Below are positions 1-9,673 of a stretch of 64,000 nt of DNA, in pieces. The notes under the pieces are model-generated. The model made no database searches, had not been told where the DNA came from, and worked only from the letters and a program-made list of their open reading frames with translations. The stretch's first letter is position 1; the number at the start of each line of letters is the position of its first letter. Source of the DNA: Maritimibacter dapengensis (lineage in GTDB: Bacteria; Pseudomonadota; Alphaproteobacteria; Rhodobacterales; Rhodobacteraceae); the NCBI RefSeq assembly GCF_019218265.1, contig NZ_JAHUZE010000004.1:40001-104000 (forward strand), in the 5' to 3' direction. The translations under genes and the position numbers were made by a program.

Positions 1-1897
<1,897 letters not shown>

Positions 1898-1980
1898 CCA
1901 GTAGAAGCGAGGTTTCGCTTCGAACGACAAACAAAAGCATACACAACCCGTGTGGTTGACTTGGAATTTGGTTCTTTCTT

Positions 1981-2098
1981 GGTGTGGTGGTCATAGCGCG
2001 AGCAAAACACCTGGTCCCATCCCGAACCCAGCCGTTAAGTGCCGTAGCGCCGATGGTACTGCGTCTTAAGACGTGGGAGAGTAGGTCACTGCCTCACC
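1981..2098 (+). rRNA. 5S ribosomal RNA
   Basis: About 80 bases after the 23S end. It has the conserved core CCCATCCCGAACCC and the TGGTACTGCGTC / GTGGGAGAGTAGGTC arms typical of alphaproteobacterial 5S rRNA. The first bases GGTGTGG can pair with the last bases CCTCACC, giving helix I and fixing the ends. Size about 118 nt, as expected. Confidence 0.95.
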
Positions 2099-2185
2099 TA
2101 GTAAGAACCAAATACGTCGGATGCGTCCGGCGGTTTCTCTCATACGATGACATCATCCCATCAGCTCTAAGCTCGAACGTAGGAC

Positions 2186-2205
2186 ACGCGCCTGCGTTTT
2201 TTTTT
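2186..2205 (+). terminator. Candidate intrinsic terminator after the rRNA genes
   Basis: A short stem ACGC/GCGT with a 4-base loop runs straight into nine T residues. The T-run is convincing, the 4-bp stem is weak. It lies between 5S and the convergent glycosyltransferase gene, so it would end rRNA transcription before that gene. Confidence 0.5.
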
Positions 2206-2248
2206 GCGTCTGGTCACGACCCTCCGCGACAGCTTTGACCCGCCGATG

Positions 2249-3475
2249 CTACCTCGCGAGGATCGCATTGATCCAGGCGCGAGCGCCCAGGTCCCGTCGG
2301 GCCTCCCGCGCCATGGCCCGCGCCTCTTCAGCCTCCCCTCGTTCGAACGCAGCCAGGATGACCGCGCGATGTCCGAGGTCGCGAAAGCCCAACTCCGAAG
2401 CCAGACGATTGCCTAGGTCCTTTGCCAATTCCGGCCGTTTGTGCGCCATCTGGCAGAAAACCCGTCTGACGATGCGCTTAGGCGGGTCCAACGCGTGCAC
2501 GCGCGCGATTTGCTCGGATGGATCTTCGACGCCAAATAGCTGAATAAGCTGCACCGTGGTTTGAGCAGCCAGCTTCTGCGCATGCGACAGGCTGATCCCC
2601 ATCACTTCCCCGTCCAATGCGACGTCCGGTGTGTCGGAGGACATGGAGAAACCAGCAGCCGACAGGGCGTCTTCCAACGAAGTGGTGAATTCGGCATCGG
2701 CCTGTACCAAAGCGCGGGTGAAATTCAGAGCGAACACGGCCCCCTGTTTCTGTTCCGCGATAAAGCCGGGTTCATCCAGCCGCTCGGCCCACGGCGCGAT
2801 CTCCGCGACGCGTTCTGCCGGGGTCCATGTCTTCCGCGTCCCGGACCCCATGAATTTCAGGTGGCTTGGAGACGCTGATGACGCGACGCGAACGCGTGGA
2901 TCGGCATAGAACTTGTGCCACATGTAAATGTCCGACCCCCGCCATTCCGGCGGTGCCGGCGCCCAACCCTCGACAAGACCGAGGTAGGCATCGCGACGAT
3001 AGGATACGTTGTTGATCCCCCCCAAAAGCAGCGGCACCGGCGCCCACGGCGGGGTCGGGGGCCGAAGGTAGGCATGATTGGCGAAGTCCCACGCGACGCG
3101 TCCGCTTTCTTCGACATAGAGCGATCCCGCCATACCGAAATCCGCATCCCGAAGCAGCGACGTGACCTGCGCGAGATGGTCAGGCGCCCAGAGATCATCG
3201 TCACCAAGATGACAGACGAACTCCGCTTCACTCTCGCGGATGACCGGATCGCGGTGCGCTTCGCCAAGACGCGCCCCTTTGTCACGTTCGACATACGCGA
3301 TACGCGGATCCTGCTGCGATATGGCCGCCACGAGTTCGCGGGTGCGCATGGGCGCACCGTCCCCGATGACGACCAGCTTCCAATTCCCGAGATTTTGCTT
3401 TCGCACACTATTAAGGGATGCAACGATAGTGTCCGCATGATCGTGCGTCGGACAGATGATGAGCGTGCGTGACAT
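2249..3475 (-). CDS. Family 2 (GT-A fold) glycosyltransferase
   Basis: 408 aa, cytosolic. The N-terminal about 210 residues match a GT2 nucleotide-sugar transferase: a Rossmann-type start LIICPTHDHADT, the VVIGDGA strand, and the metal-binding acidic motif LGDDDLW at about residues 91-96. It should move a sugar from a nucleotide donor to a lipid, glycan or protein acceptor; neither donor nor acceptor can be read from the sequence. The C-terminal 140 residues are mostly helical, rich in Ala/Arg/Glu, and not recognised. It is divergent from the RmlC-like gene with only about 40 bp between, suggesting a surface-glycan pair. The start is an ATG at 3473-3475. Confidence 0.82.
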   Translation of the reverse strand: MSRTLIICPTHDHADTIVASLNSVRKQNLGNWKLVVIGDGAPMRTRELVAAISQQDPRIAYVERDKGARLGEAHRDPVIRESEAEFVCHLGDDDLWAPDHLAQVTSLLRDADFGMAGSLYVEESGRVAWDFANHAYLRPPTPPWAPVPLLLGGINNVSYRRDAYLGLVEGWAPAPPEWRGSDIYMWHKFYADPRVRVASSASPSHLKFMGSGTRKTWTPAERVAEIAPWAERLDEPGFIAEQKQGAVFALNFTRALVQADAEFTTSLEDALSAAGFSMSSDTPDVALDGEVMGISLSHAQKLAAQTTVQLIQLFGVEDPSEQIARVHALDPPKRIVRRVFCQMAHKRPELAKDLGNRLASELGFRDLGHRAVILAAFERGEAEEARAMAREARRDLGARAWINAILAR

Positions 3476-3517
3476 GTGCCGGTTGAAGGTCCGTAATTGG
3501 TTCGAAGGAATTTAATC

Positions 3518-4087
3518 GTGTCGTCTATTCTCGATCTACCCCGAACAGGGTTGAGCGTGCGGCCGGGCAAGCTTTCAGGAAGCTGGATCTTCGAGCCGAA
3601 GGCGATCGAGGATGAGCGCGGTTTTTTTGCGGAAACGCAACGCGCCGACATGATCGAAGAGGTGCTGGGGCGCCCCTACCGCTACGCTCAAACCAACCAC
3701 GTGCATTCGAAGGCGGGAACCTTGCGGGGATTTCGGGCCGAACCCTGGGACAAGTTCCTGTATGTCGTGCGGGGCACCGCATTGATCGTCCTGGTGGATC
3801 CGCGCCGCGACAGCCCGACCTTCCGTCAACACGAAACGTTCCTGATGGGCGACGCTCCCGGCCAGCGATCCCGGCTGATCGTGGAGCGCGGCCTTGCCAA
3901 CGCGGTCTATTTTTACACGGACGCAGATTACCTCAACGACGTGTCGGCACCCTACGACGGCAAGATGCGAAACGGGTTCCGCTGGAACGACCCCAGCCTT
4001 GGGATCGACTGGCCGATCGGCCAGCCGACCATTTCACCCAGCGACGCTCAACTGGATGATTTCGATACATTTCTTGAAACATACTGA
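3518..4087 (+). CDS. RmlC-like sugar epimerase (cupin), catalytic His apparently lost
   Basis: About 189 aa from the GTG at 3518, preceded by GAAGGA at a good distance; an in-frame TTG at 3497 is possible but has no clear ribosome site. It has the dTDP-4-dehydrorhamnose 3,5-epimerase layout: ERGFFAET near the start, QTNHVHSKAGTLRGF, a beta-barrel core with LVDPRRDSPTF, and the late WNDPSLGIDWP motif. In characterised RmlC enzymes the segment after LRG carries the catalytic base His (RGLHYQ); here it reads LRGFRAEP, so that His is replaced by Arg. It may be an isomerase with other chemistry, or a binding protein. Divergent from a glycosyltransferase, which fits surface-polysaccharide work. Confidence 0.75.
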   Translation: MSSILDLPRTGLSVRPGKLSGSWIFEPKAIEDERGFFAETQRADMIEEVLGRPYRYAQTNHVHSKAGTLRGFRAEPWDKFLYVVRGTALIVLVDPRRDSPTFRQHETFLMGDAPGQRSRLIVERGLANAVYFYTDADYLNDVSAPYDGKMRNGFRWNDPSLGIDWPIGQPTISPSDAQLDDFDTFLETY

Positions 4088-4183
4088 GGCCATTGACCGT
4101 CCCGGCCAATGGACGACGCTTGCCTCTAAAAGCCTCGAAGGGCGCCAGGCCTCCCGCTGAATAATCAGCTCCTCGCACAGGCG

Positions 4184-5347
4184 TCAGCCTTGGGTTTCCA
4201 GCACTTCGACGCCGAGCACCGTGGGCAGATGACGCGCAATCTCGGTCCAGCTTTCCCCTTCATCGGTCGACGCAAATATCGACCCGGAGTTCGTGCCGAA
4301 ATAAAGCCCTGCACGATCCTGCGTGTCCCCGGCCATCGCCTGCCGAAGCACGGTGAAGAAACACTTCTCCTGAGGCAGCCCCTCGCGCATCGCTTTCCAG
4401 CTTTCACCACCGTCGGTGGTTTTCCAGACCGCCGCTGACGCATCCGGAGGGAACCGACCTTCCATGTCACCGTTGAGAGGGATCGTCCAGGCGGTCATGG
4501 GGTCCCGAGGATGGACGCGGATTGGAAACCCGAAGGTCGACGGCAGGCCGCCGGTGATGTCGCGCCAACTGCGCCCCCCATCGTTCGACCGATAGACGCC
4601 GTGATGGTTCTGTTGATAAAGGATGTCGCCGTCGCCGCCGGGCGCGCGCACCATGTTGTGCACGCAATGGCCCGTCTCGTTGCCGTCGCCGGCAGCCGGG
4701 TGATCGGACTGACCATGCGAATGCGTATTGTCCCGCCGATTTAACCGCGACCAGGAGCTTCCGCCGTCTTCTGTCCCAAAGACACCGGCCGCAGAAATCG
4801 CGATCCACATATGATCCGGATTACCCGGATGAGGCACGATCGTGTGGAGGTTCAGCCCCGCCGCACCGGGACTCCAGCTCTCACGCTCGGGGAAATTGGC
4901 GAGTCCCTCGGTCATCTCCCAGGTCGCTCCACCGTCGCTCGAGACGAAAAGCTGCGCAGGCTTGGAGCCGGCATAAAGCTTGTCTTCGACCGGGCAAAGC
5001 GACCAGATCGCATCAATCTGGCCGGTAAAGGGCGCATCGGGCGGAACGCCTCCGATCATTTCCGCGAACCCCGGATCGTTCGCCGCCCATTCCGCCATCG
5101 AGCCGTTCGACATCTGCGACAGCTCCCAGTTCTCGCCGCCATCGGTCGAACGCCAGACCCCGGCACCAGACCATTCGCCCCCGCCCCCGGCCCACAGCGT
5201 TCCGGTCGCGGGATCACCGACGACATGGTTGATGGGCCATAGGTCGCAATGCGGCCCGGTCAACGCCCATTCCTGCCGCGACTCGTCCGATGTGAGGATG
5301 AACGCGCCTTTCGTAGTGCCCACCAGCACCCGCACCTGTTCGCTCAT
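4184..5347 (-). CDS. BNR/Asp-box repeat beta-propeller protein (sialidase-like fold)
   Basis: 387 aa from the ATG at 5347, chosen because GGGAGAAAG stands just before it; 12 further codons upstream are open but have no such site. At least six Asp-box motifs of the form S/T-x-D-x-G-x-x-W occur (STDGGENW, SSDGGATW, TEDGGSSW, SNDGGRSW, TTDGGESW, STDEGESW), spaced as in a beta-propeller. There is no signal peptide, so it is probably cytosolic. The sialidase catalytic Arg triad was not identified, so enzymatic activity should not be assumed. Such proteins are often annotated as exo-alpha-sialidase or glycosyl hydrolase by fold only. Confidence 0.78.
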   Translation of the reverse strand: MSEQVRVLVGTTKGAFILTSDESRQEWALTGPHCDLWPINHVVGDPATGTLWAGGGGEWSGAGVWRSTDGGENWELSQMSNGSMAEWAANDPGFAEMIGGVPPDAPFTGQIDAIWSLCPVEDKLYAGSKPAQLFVSSDGGATWEMTEGLANFPERESWSPGAAGLNLHTIVPHPGNPDHMWIAISAAGVFGTEDGGSSWSRLNRRDNTHSHGQSDHPAAGDGNETGHCVHNMVRAPGGDGDILYQQNHHGVYRSNDGGRSWRDITGGLPSTFGFPIRVHPRDPMTAWTIPLNGDMEGRFPPDASAAVWKTTDGGESWKAMREGLPQEKCFFTVLRQAMAGDTQDRAGLYFGTNSGSIFASTDEGESWTEIARHLPTVLGVEVLETQG

Positions 5348-5467
5348 GTCTTTCTCCCAAAAAAGATAGATCGAGCGTATCACGATTCGTGGTGTCGGCC
5401 GTATTTTCTGTTTGGACTTAGCGTGTTGGGCGTATCGGCCGTTATGAAGATTTATGCGCCGACCCCC

Positions 5468-5496
5468 TTGCAGTCCTCCTGCCTTTGAAATACATC
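5468..5496 (+). promoter_or_regulatory. Candidate promoter of the initiator tRNA
   Basis: TTGCAG at 5468-5473 and TACATC at 5491-5496 are separated by 17 bp and end 14 bp before the tRNA. This is a fair housekeeping-sigma match. It would let the tRNA be made independently of the distant rRNA operon. Confidence 0.4.
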
Positions 5497-5510
5497 ACCC
5501 GAACGATTGG

Positions 5511-5587
<77 letters not shown>

Positions 5588-5666
5588 ATCTAGGCACCAA
5601 ATGGCATGGCGCATTTCCCCAAAAATCAGAATTGACCAAGCGTCTAAAGACTCAGAGTCGATGTCG

Positions 5667-6281
5667 TCAGCCCAATCGTTTCAACAGCGCCGATACTTCG
5701 GCTTCGAACTGTGCCGGCGCATCCCTGTCACCCTTGAGAAACGCCTGAAGGTGGAAGCGGAAAAAGCTGTCCAGCATCAGGTAAGTCGGACGCGCCTGAT
5801 CCTGTGATACGCCGGTTCTGGACAGAAACGTCGCGACAAGGTTGATAAGACCATCTTCGATGTCCGCCACGACCTCTTCGAATGCCGGGTCGAACATGGC
5901 TTGCGTCCGTATGTCATACCAGAGCCGATGAGTTTCGGCGTCACGTCGGATCGAGAGCGCGAGGCCCTTGATGAACCGGTCGGCCAGTTGTTCAGGTTCG
6001 ACATCGGCTTCGAGGATCGACCCCATGTCCGCGACGAACCCCACCTTGTAGCGACGCACGCAATAGGTGATCAGATCGACCTTGTCTTCGAAATAATAGT
6101 GCAGCGTTCCGACCGCGACACCCGACATCTCGGCAATGTCACGCAGGCTGGTGCGCGCATAGCCAAGTTGTTTGAGCGCGGTGATCGCGTGATCGGCGAG
6201 CTCATCCTTCTTGCGAGCCCGCTTCGCGGATTTGGCTTCGGCCTTTTCCGCAAGGCGGGCGATTTTGTCGAGTTTGGTCAC
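5667..6281 (-). CDS. TetR-family transcriptional regulator
   Basis: 204 aa. The helix-turn-helix is near residues 43-64 (TSLRDIAEMSGVAVGTLHYYF), followed by the all-helical ligand domain usual in TetR proteins; length is typical. The N-terminus carries an extra Lys/Ala-rich stretch before the HTH. It is the last gene of the GMC - CoA ligase - aldehyde dehydrogenase run on the same strand, 18 bp downstream of the dehydrogenase, so it probably senses an intermediate of that pathway (an acyl-CoA or aldehyde) and represses the run. BetI is a related family member, but the pathway genes here do not match the choline set. Confidence 0.85.
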   Translation of the reverse strand: MTKLDKIARLAEKAEAKSAKRARKKDELADHAITALKQLGYARTSLRDIAEMSGVAVGTLHYYFEDKVDLITYCVRRYKVGFVADMGSILEADVEPEQLADRFIKGLALSIRRDAETHRLWYDIRTQAMFDPAFEEVVADIEDGLINLVATFLSRTGVSQDQARPTYLMLDSFFRFHLQAFLKGDRDAPAQFEAEVSALLKRLG

Positions 6282-6299
6282 GAGCGACGGGCCTTTGTC

Positions 6300-8033
6300 T
6301 TATCCACGCAAGGCATTGGCGAATATGCGTGGCAATTTCAACCAGCTTGGCTTGTGCTGGAACGCAGTCAATAACCGCCCGACGACATGCTGTCGCCGGT
6401 TTGTTACGAACCACGGCGGGCGCGGCAGAAGCGTGAACTGTCCCGACAGAACACCACGCGGAAACGGCCGCCAGGGTGCGGTGACGACCACCCGCTCGGG
6501 CTTGTCGAACATGAAGGTGTTGTGCGCAAAGCCGATCCCGCTCCCCACATCGTCCAGAGTATGACCCGGGAATGCGCCCCAAGGACAGGCGGTGGCGAGA
6601 AAGGCAAGGCCCGTCCACGCGTTCACCGCGATGGTGCCATAACGAAGGTCCGCTATGATGTCCTCGAACCGCGCGCGCCCGATCTGGCGAATGGTGCGGG
6701 GGTGGATCACGATATTCGCGCCCAGCGTGCCGTGCAGCGTGTCGTTGGCATAACGGATCGCTTCGATCAGATAGGCCTCCGGGTCGGCCGCGTGAATCTC
6801 ATAGGTCGAAAGCGCCGGTGCGAACACTTCGTTCTCCGTGAACCAGCTTGTCCCCTCACCGACGGAGGTCACGACCAAGTCGGGTGCTTCACCACGGTCG
6901 AAAGTGGTGGCCTTTGCAGAATGATCCGCAAACCCCGCCATGCGGTCGGCGGCGCCCGGATAATACGCCTGCCGCGCGTCCATCTCGCGCATGACCTTTT
7001 GCAGGGCCTGCATCAGATCGTCTTTCTGGTCCCAGCTCCGGGGCAGAACCAGCATCTGACAGGCAACGCAGTTGAAGCCGGAGTTATGCAGTTTCTGGGT
7101 CGCCAGATGTTCCGCCTGAAACCTGATGTCCGCTCGCGACCAGTTCCCCGGCACCACGATGGTCGGGCAGACCGCGCCAAGCTCGGACGTGATCGGTTTT
7201 GTCAGCTTGGGCGTGCCAGCGGCCTTGTTCTTGGCACCTTCCTCGCCCGGACCCCAAACGATCACGTCATGCGATGCGGCGGCGCCGGTGATGTGGATTT
7301 CATCCACGAGATCATGGGTGCACAGGTATCCGCCCACCTCGGCCCCGCCCCTCACGATCCGAAGCGCGTCGCGGTCGATGAGAGGCTTCAGTGCGGCTTC
7401 GAGGAAAGGCGTCAGGTAATCGTTCACCGGGTTCATTTTCAAAATGACCACCTTGTGCTCGCCAAACGCTTTCTGGAACACGTCCAGCGGCGCGATGGAG
7501 GCGATGTTGCCCGCGCCCAGCACCAGCGCAACGCCTCCCTCGCGCGCGTCTGGCGCGGTGTCATAGGCGGACGCGGTTTGCGCGGGCAACGCGGCCTCGT
7601 CCACCCCCGGCTCCATCCAGACATCGGCGCTGACCCCGGACAACAACAGGCGGTCCCAGATCGAATGGGGCAGGACGCGCACGGCCAATTGCCCGTTCGC
7701 GGTGGTCCGTTTGGGCAGGTGATCCAGAAACGCCTTACCGTCCATGCCCGCCAAGGTCTGCATCAACCCGTTGCAGGCCGACATCACGGCATAGGGCCCT
7801 GAAATCCATTCCTCACCCGCCAACGGCGACCCCGCTGGTATGAGTTTGCGGCGCGCAGCCATTTCCGCCCAGCCCTCGGATACCTCCAGAAGCCGATCCT
7901 TGATGTCCGCCAGAACCGCGATGCGCTCGGCGTTCGAGGTCCGCGCCCAGCCAACTGCGCCGGCGGTCAGCGTGGCGAGGTCGCGGTCCAGAGCGGAGAA
8001 ATCCGGGGCGATGTCGGCAGTGATCTTGTTCAT
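6300..8033 (-). CDS. Aldehyde dehydrogenase family protein (long, atypical active site)
   Basis: 577 aa, longer than the usual 480-500. NAD(P)-binding and catalytic elements are recognisable: HITGAAASHD (about 247-256), SELG with the putative general base Glu284, and the catalytic Cys region NSGFNCVACQ with Cys322 and Cys325. The usual G-Q-x-C context is changed and two candidate Cys residues stand three apart. The C-terminal about 60 residues (PRPPWFVTNRR onward) form a basic tail outside the normal fold. Role inferred: oxidation of the aldehyde made by the adjacent GMC enzyme to a carboxylate, which the CoA ligase then activates. It begins 3 bp after the ligase stop, so the two are cotranscribed. 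Confidence 0.8.
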   Translation of the reverse strand: MNKITADIAPDFSALDRDLATLTAGAVGWARTSNAERIAVLADIKDRLLEVSEGWAEMAARRKLIPAGSPLAGEEWISGPYAVMSACNGLMQTLAGMDGKAFLDHLPKRTTANGQLAVRVLPHSIWDRLLLSGVSADVWMEPGVDEAALPAQTASAYDTAPDAREGGVALVLGAGNIASIAPLDVFQKAFGEHKVVILKMNPVNDYLTPFLEAALKPLIDRDALRIVRGGAEVGGYLCTHDLVDEIHITGAAASHDVIVWGPGEEGAKNKAAGTPKLTKPITSELGAVCPTIVVPGNWSRADIRFQAEHLATQKLHNSGFNCVACQMLVLPRSWDQKDDLMQALQKVMREMDARQAYYPGAADRMAGFADHSAKATTFDRGEAPDLVVTSVGEGTSWFTENEVFAPALSTYEIHAADPEAYLIEAIRYANDTLHGTLGANIVIHPRTIRQIGRARFEDIIADLRYGTIAVNAWTGLAFLATACPWGAFPGHTLDDVGSGIGFAHNTFMFDKPERVVVTAPWRPFPRGVLSGQFTLLPRPPWFVTNRRQHVVGRLLTAFQHKPSWLKLPRIFANALRG

Positions 8034-8036
8034 GGC

Positions 8037-9662
8037 TTACGTCTCCTCCAAAAGCACGTCGCCGTAAGATTCGCGCAACTTGTTCTTGAGCACTTTGCCG
8101 GTTGCCCCAAGCGGCAAGTCGTCGACGAAAATCACCCGATCCGGCACCTGCCAATGGGCGACCTTGCCCTCGAAGCTCGCCAGCACATCGGCCTCGTCGG
8201 GTGTTTCGCCTTCGGCAGCGACCGCGACGATCACCGGGCGCTCGTCCCATTTCGGATGACGCGCGGCGATGGCGGCGGCATTGGACACCTTTGGATGCGC
8301 GATGGCGATGTTCTCAAGCTCCACGGTCGAAATCCACTCGCCACCAGACTTGATGATGTCCTTCGACCTGTCGCGGATCACCATGTAGCCATCGGCATCC
8401 AGCGTGGCGACATCGCCCGTGTCGAACCAACCGTCATTTGTCAGGGCGCTGCCATCTTGCCCGAAATAGCTTTCGACGACCCAATGACCGCGAATTTGCA
8501 GCTCACCTTGCGTCTCGCCGTCACGCGGCAATTCGGCCCCATTCTCGTCCACGATCCGAAGCTCGACACCCCAGGGCGGACGCCCCTGGCCTTCGCGTAG
8601 TTTGGCCTGCGTGTCCTCACTCAGCCCGTCGTGCTTTTGCAGGAGTTGGTTCAGCGTCCCCAAAGGCGAGGTTTCGGTCATACCCCAGGCATGGATCAGT
8701 TCCACGCCATAGCCGTCGCGGAAGTCGCGGATCATCGACGGGGGCAGGGCGGACCCACCGACGACTGTGCGCTTCATCGACGACGGCTTGATGCCCGTCG
8801 ATTTGAGCGCGGCCAGAAGCCCCATCCAGATCGTCGGCACGCCCAAAGACAGCGTGACCTGCTCCGCGTCGATCAGCTTGGCAAGGCTCTCGCCGTCGAG
8901 GTTCGGCCCCGGCATCACCAGCTTGGACCCGACCGAGGCGGCGATATAGGGCACGCCCCACGCGTTCACGTGGAACATCGGCACGACCGGCATCACCGTA
9001 TCCCGCGCCGCGATGTTCAGACCGTCGGGTTGGTTTCCGCCAATCGAATGCAGCACCAGTGACCTGTGCGAATATTGCACACCCTTCGGGTTCCCCGTGG
9101 TGCCCGATGTGTAGCACAAAGCTGCAGGCGCGTTCTCGTCGAGTTCGGGCCAGCCATCTGACGGGTCAGCCTCGGCAACGAGCTCGTCGTAGAACAAAAG
9201 CCCTTCGACCTGACCGGCGGCTTCATCGTCGCGCGGCCCCATGAACACGTAATGCTTCACCGTCTTCAGGTGCTCGCCCAGCTTGGCTGCGACCGGAAGG
9301 AAAGTGCGATCGAGAAACAGCACTTCGTCCTCGGCGTGGTTGAGGATGTAGATCATCTGTTCGGGTGTCAGACGCGGGTTAATCGTGTGTGTCACGCGGC
9401 CCCCCGCGCCAATGCCGAAATAGAGTTCCAGATGTCGTCGGTTGTTCCACGCGATGGTCGCGCAGCGCGCGCCGTCGGAAACGCCGAGCGTATCCAGCGC
9501 GGCCTTGATCCGTCGCGCATTCTCGCCGACGGCACCCCATGTGGTGCGGGCCTTGGTCCCGTCCGTTTCGACCGAAACGATCTCGGTTCCCGCATGGTAT
9601 TTCTCGGCATGCGCGATCAGGGACCCGGTGGTCAGCGCTTTCGTCATCATCGTGCCGGACAT
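8037..9662 (-). CDS. AMP-forming acyl-CoA synthetase (fatty-acid type)
   Basis: 541 aa from the ATG at 9662, directly preceded by AAGGAGGACATC. The AMP-binding P-loop YTSGTTGNPKG lies at about 184-194, the adenylate motif GWFDTGD and hinge DRSKDIIKSGGEWIS follow, and the catalytic C-terminal Lys lies in ATGKVLKNK. This is the ANL superfamily layout of medium/long-chain acyl-CoA ligases. It converts a carboxylic acid, ATP and CoA to acyl-CoA, AMP and PPi in the cytosol. It stands between the GMC alcohol dehydrogenase (11 bp gap) and the aldehyde dehydrogenase (3 bp gap), so the acid substrate is probably the product of those two. Chain specificity cannot be read. Confidence 0.9.
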   Translation of the reverse strand: MSGTMMTKALTTGSLIAHAEKYHAGTEIVSVETDGTKARTTWGAVGENARRIKAALDTLGVSDGARCATIAWNNRRHLELYFGIGAGGRVTHTINPRLTPEQMIYILNHAEDEVLFLDRTFLPVAAKLGEHLKTVKHYVFMGPRDDEAAGQVEGLLFYDELVAEADPSDGWPELDENAPAALCYTSGTTGNPKGVQYSHRSLVLHSIGGNQPDGLNIAARDTVMPVVPMFHVNAWGVPYIAASVGSKLVMPGPNLDGESLAKLIDAEQVTLSLGVPTIWMGLLAALKSTGIKPSSMKRTVVGGSALPPSMIRDFRDGYGVELIHAWGMTETSPLGTLNQLLQKHDGLSEDTQAKLREGQGRPPWGVELRIVDENGAELPRDGETQGELQIRGHWVVESYFGQDGSALTNDGWFDTGDVATLDADGYMVIRDRSKDIIKSGGEWISTVELENIAIAHPKVSNAAAIAARHPKWDERPVIVAVAAEGETPDEADVLASFEGKVAHWQVPDRVIFVDDLPLGATGKVLKNKLRESYGDVLLEET

Positions 9663-9673
9663 GATGTCCTCCT

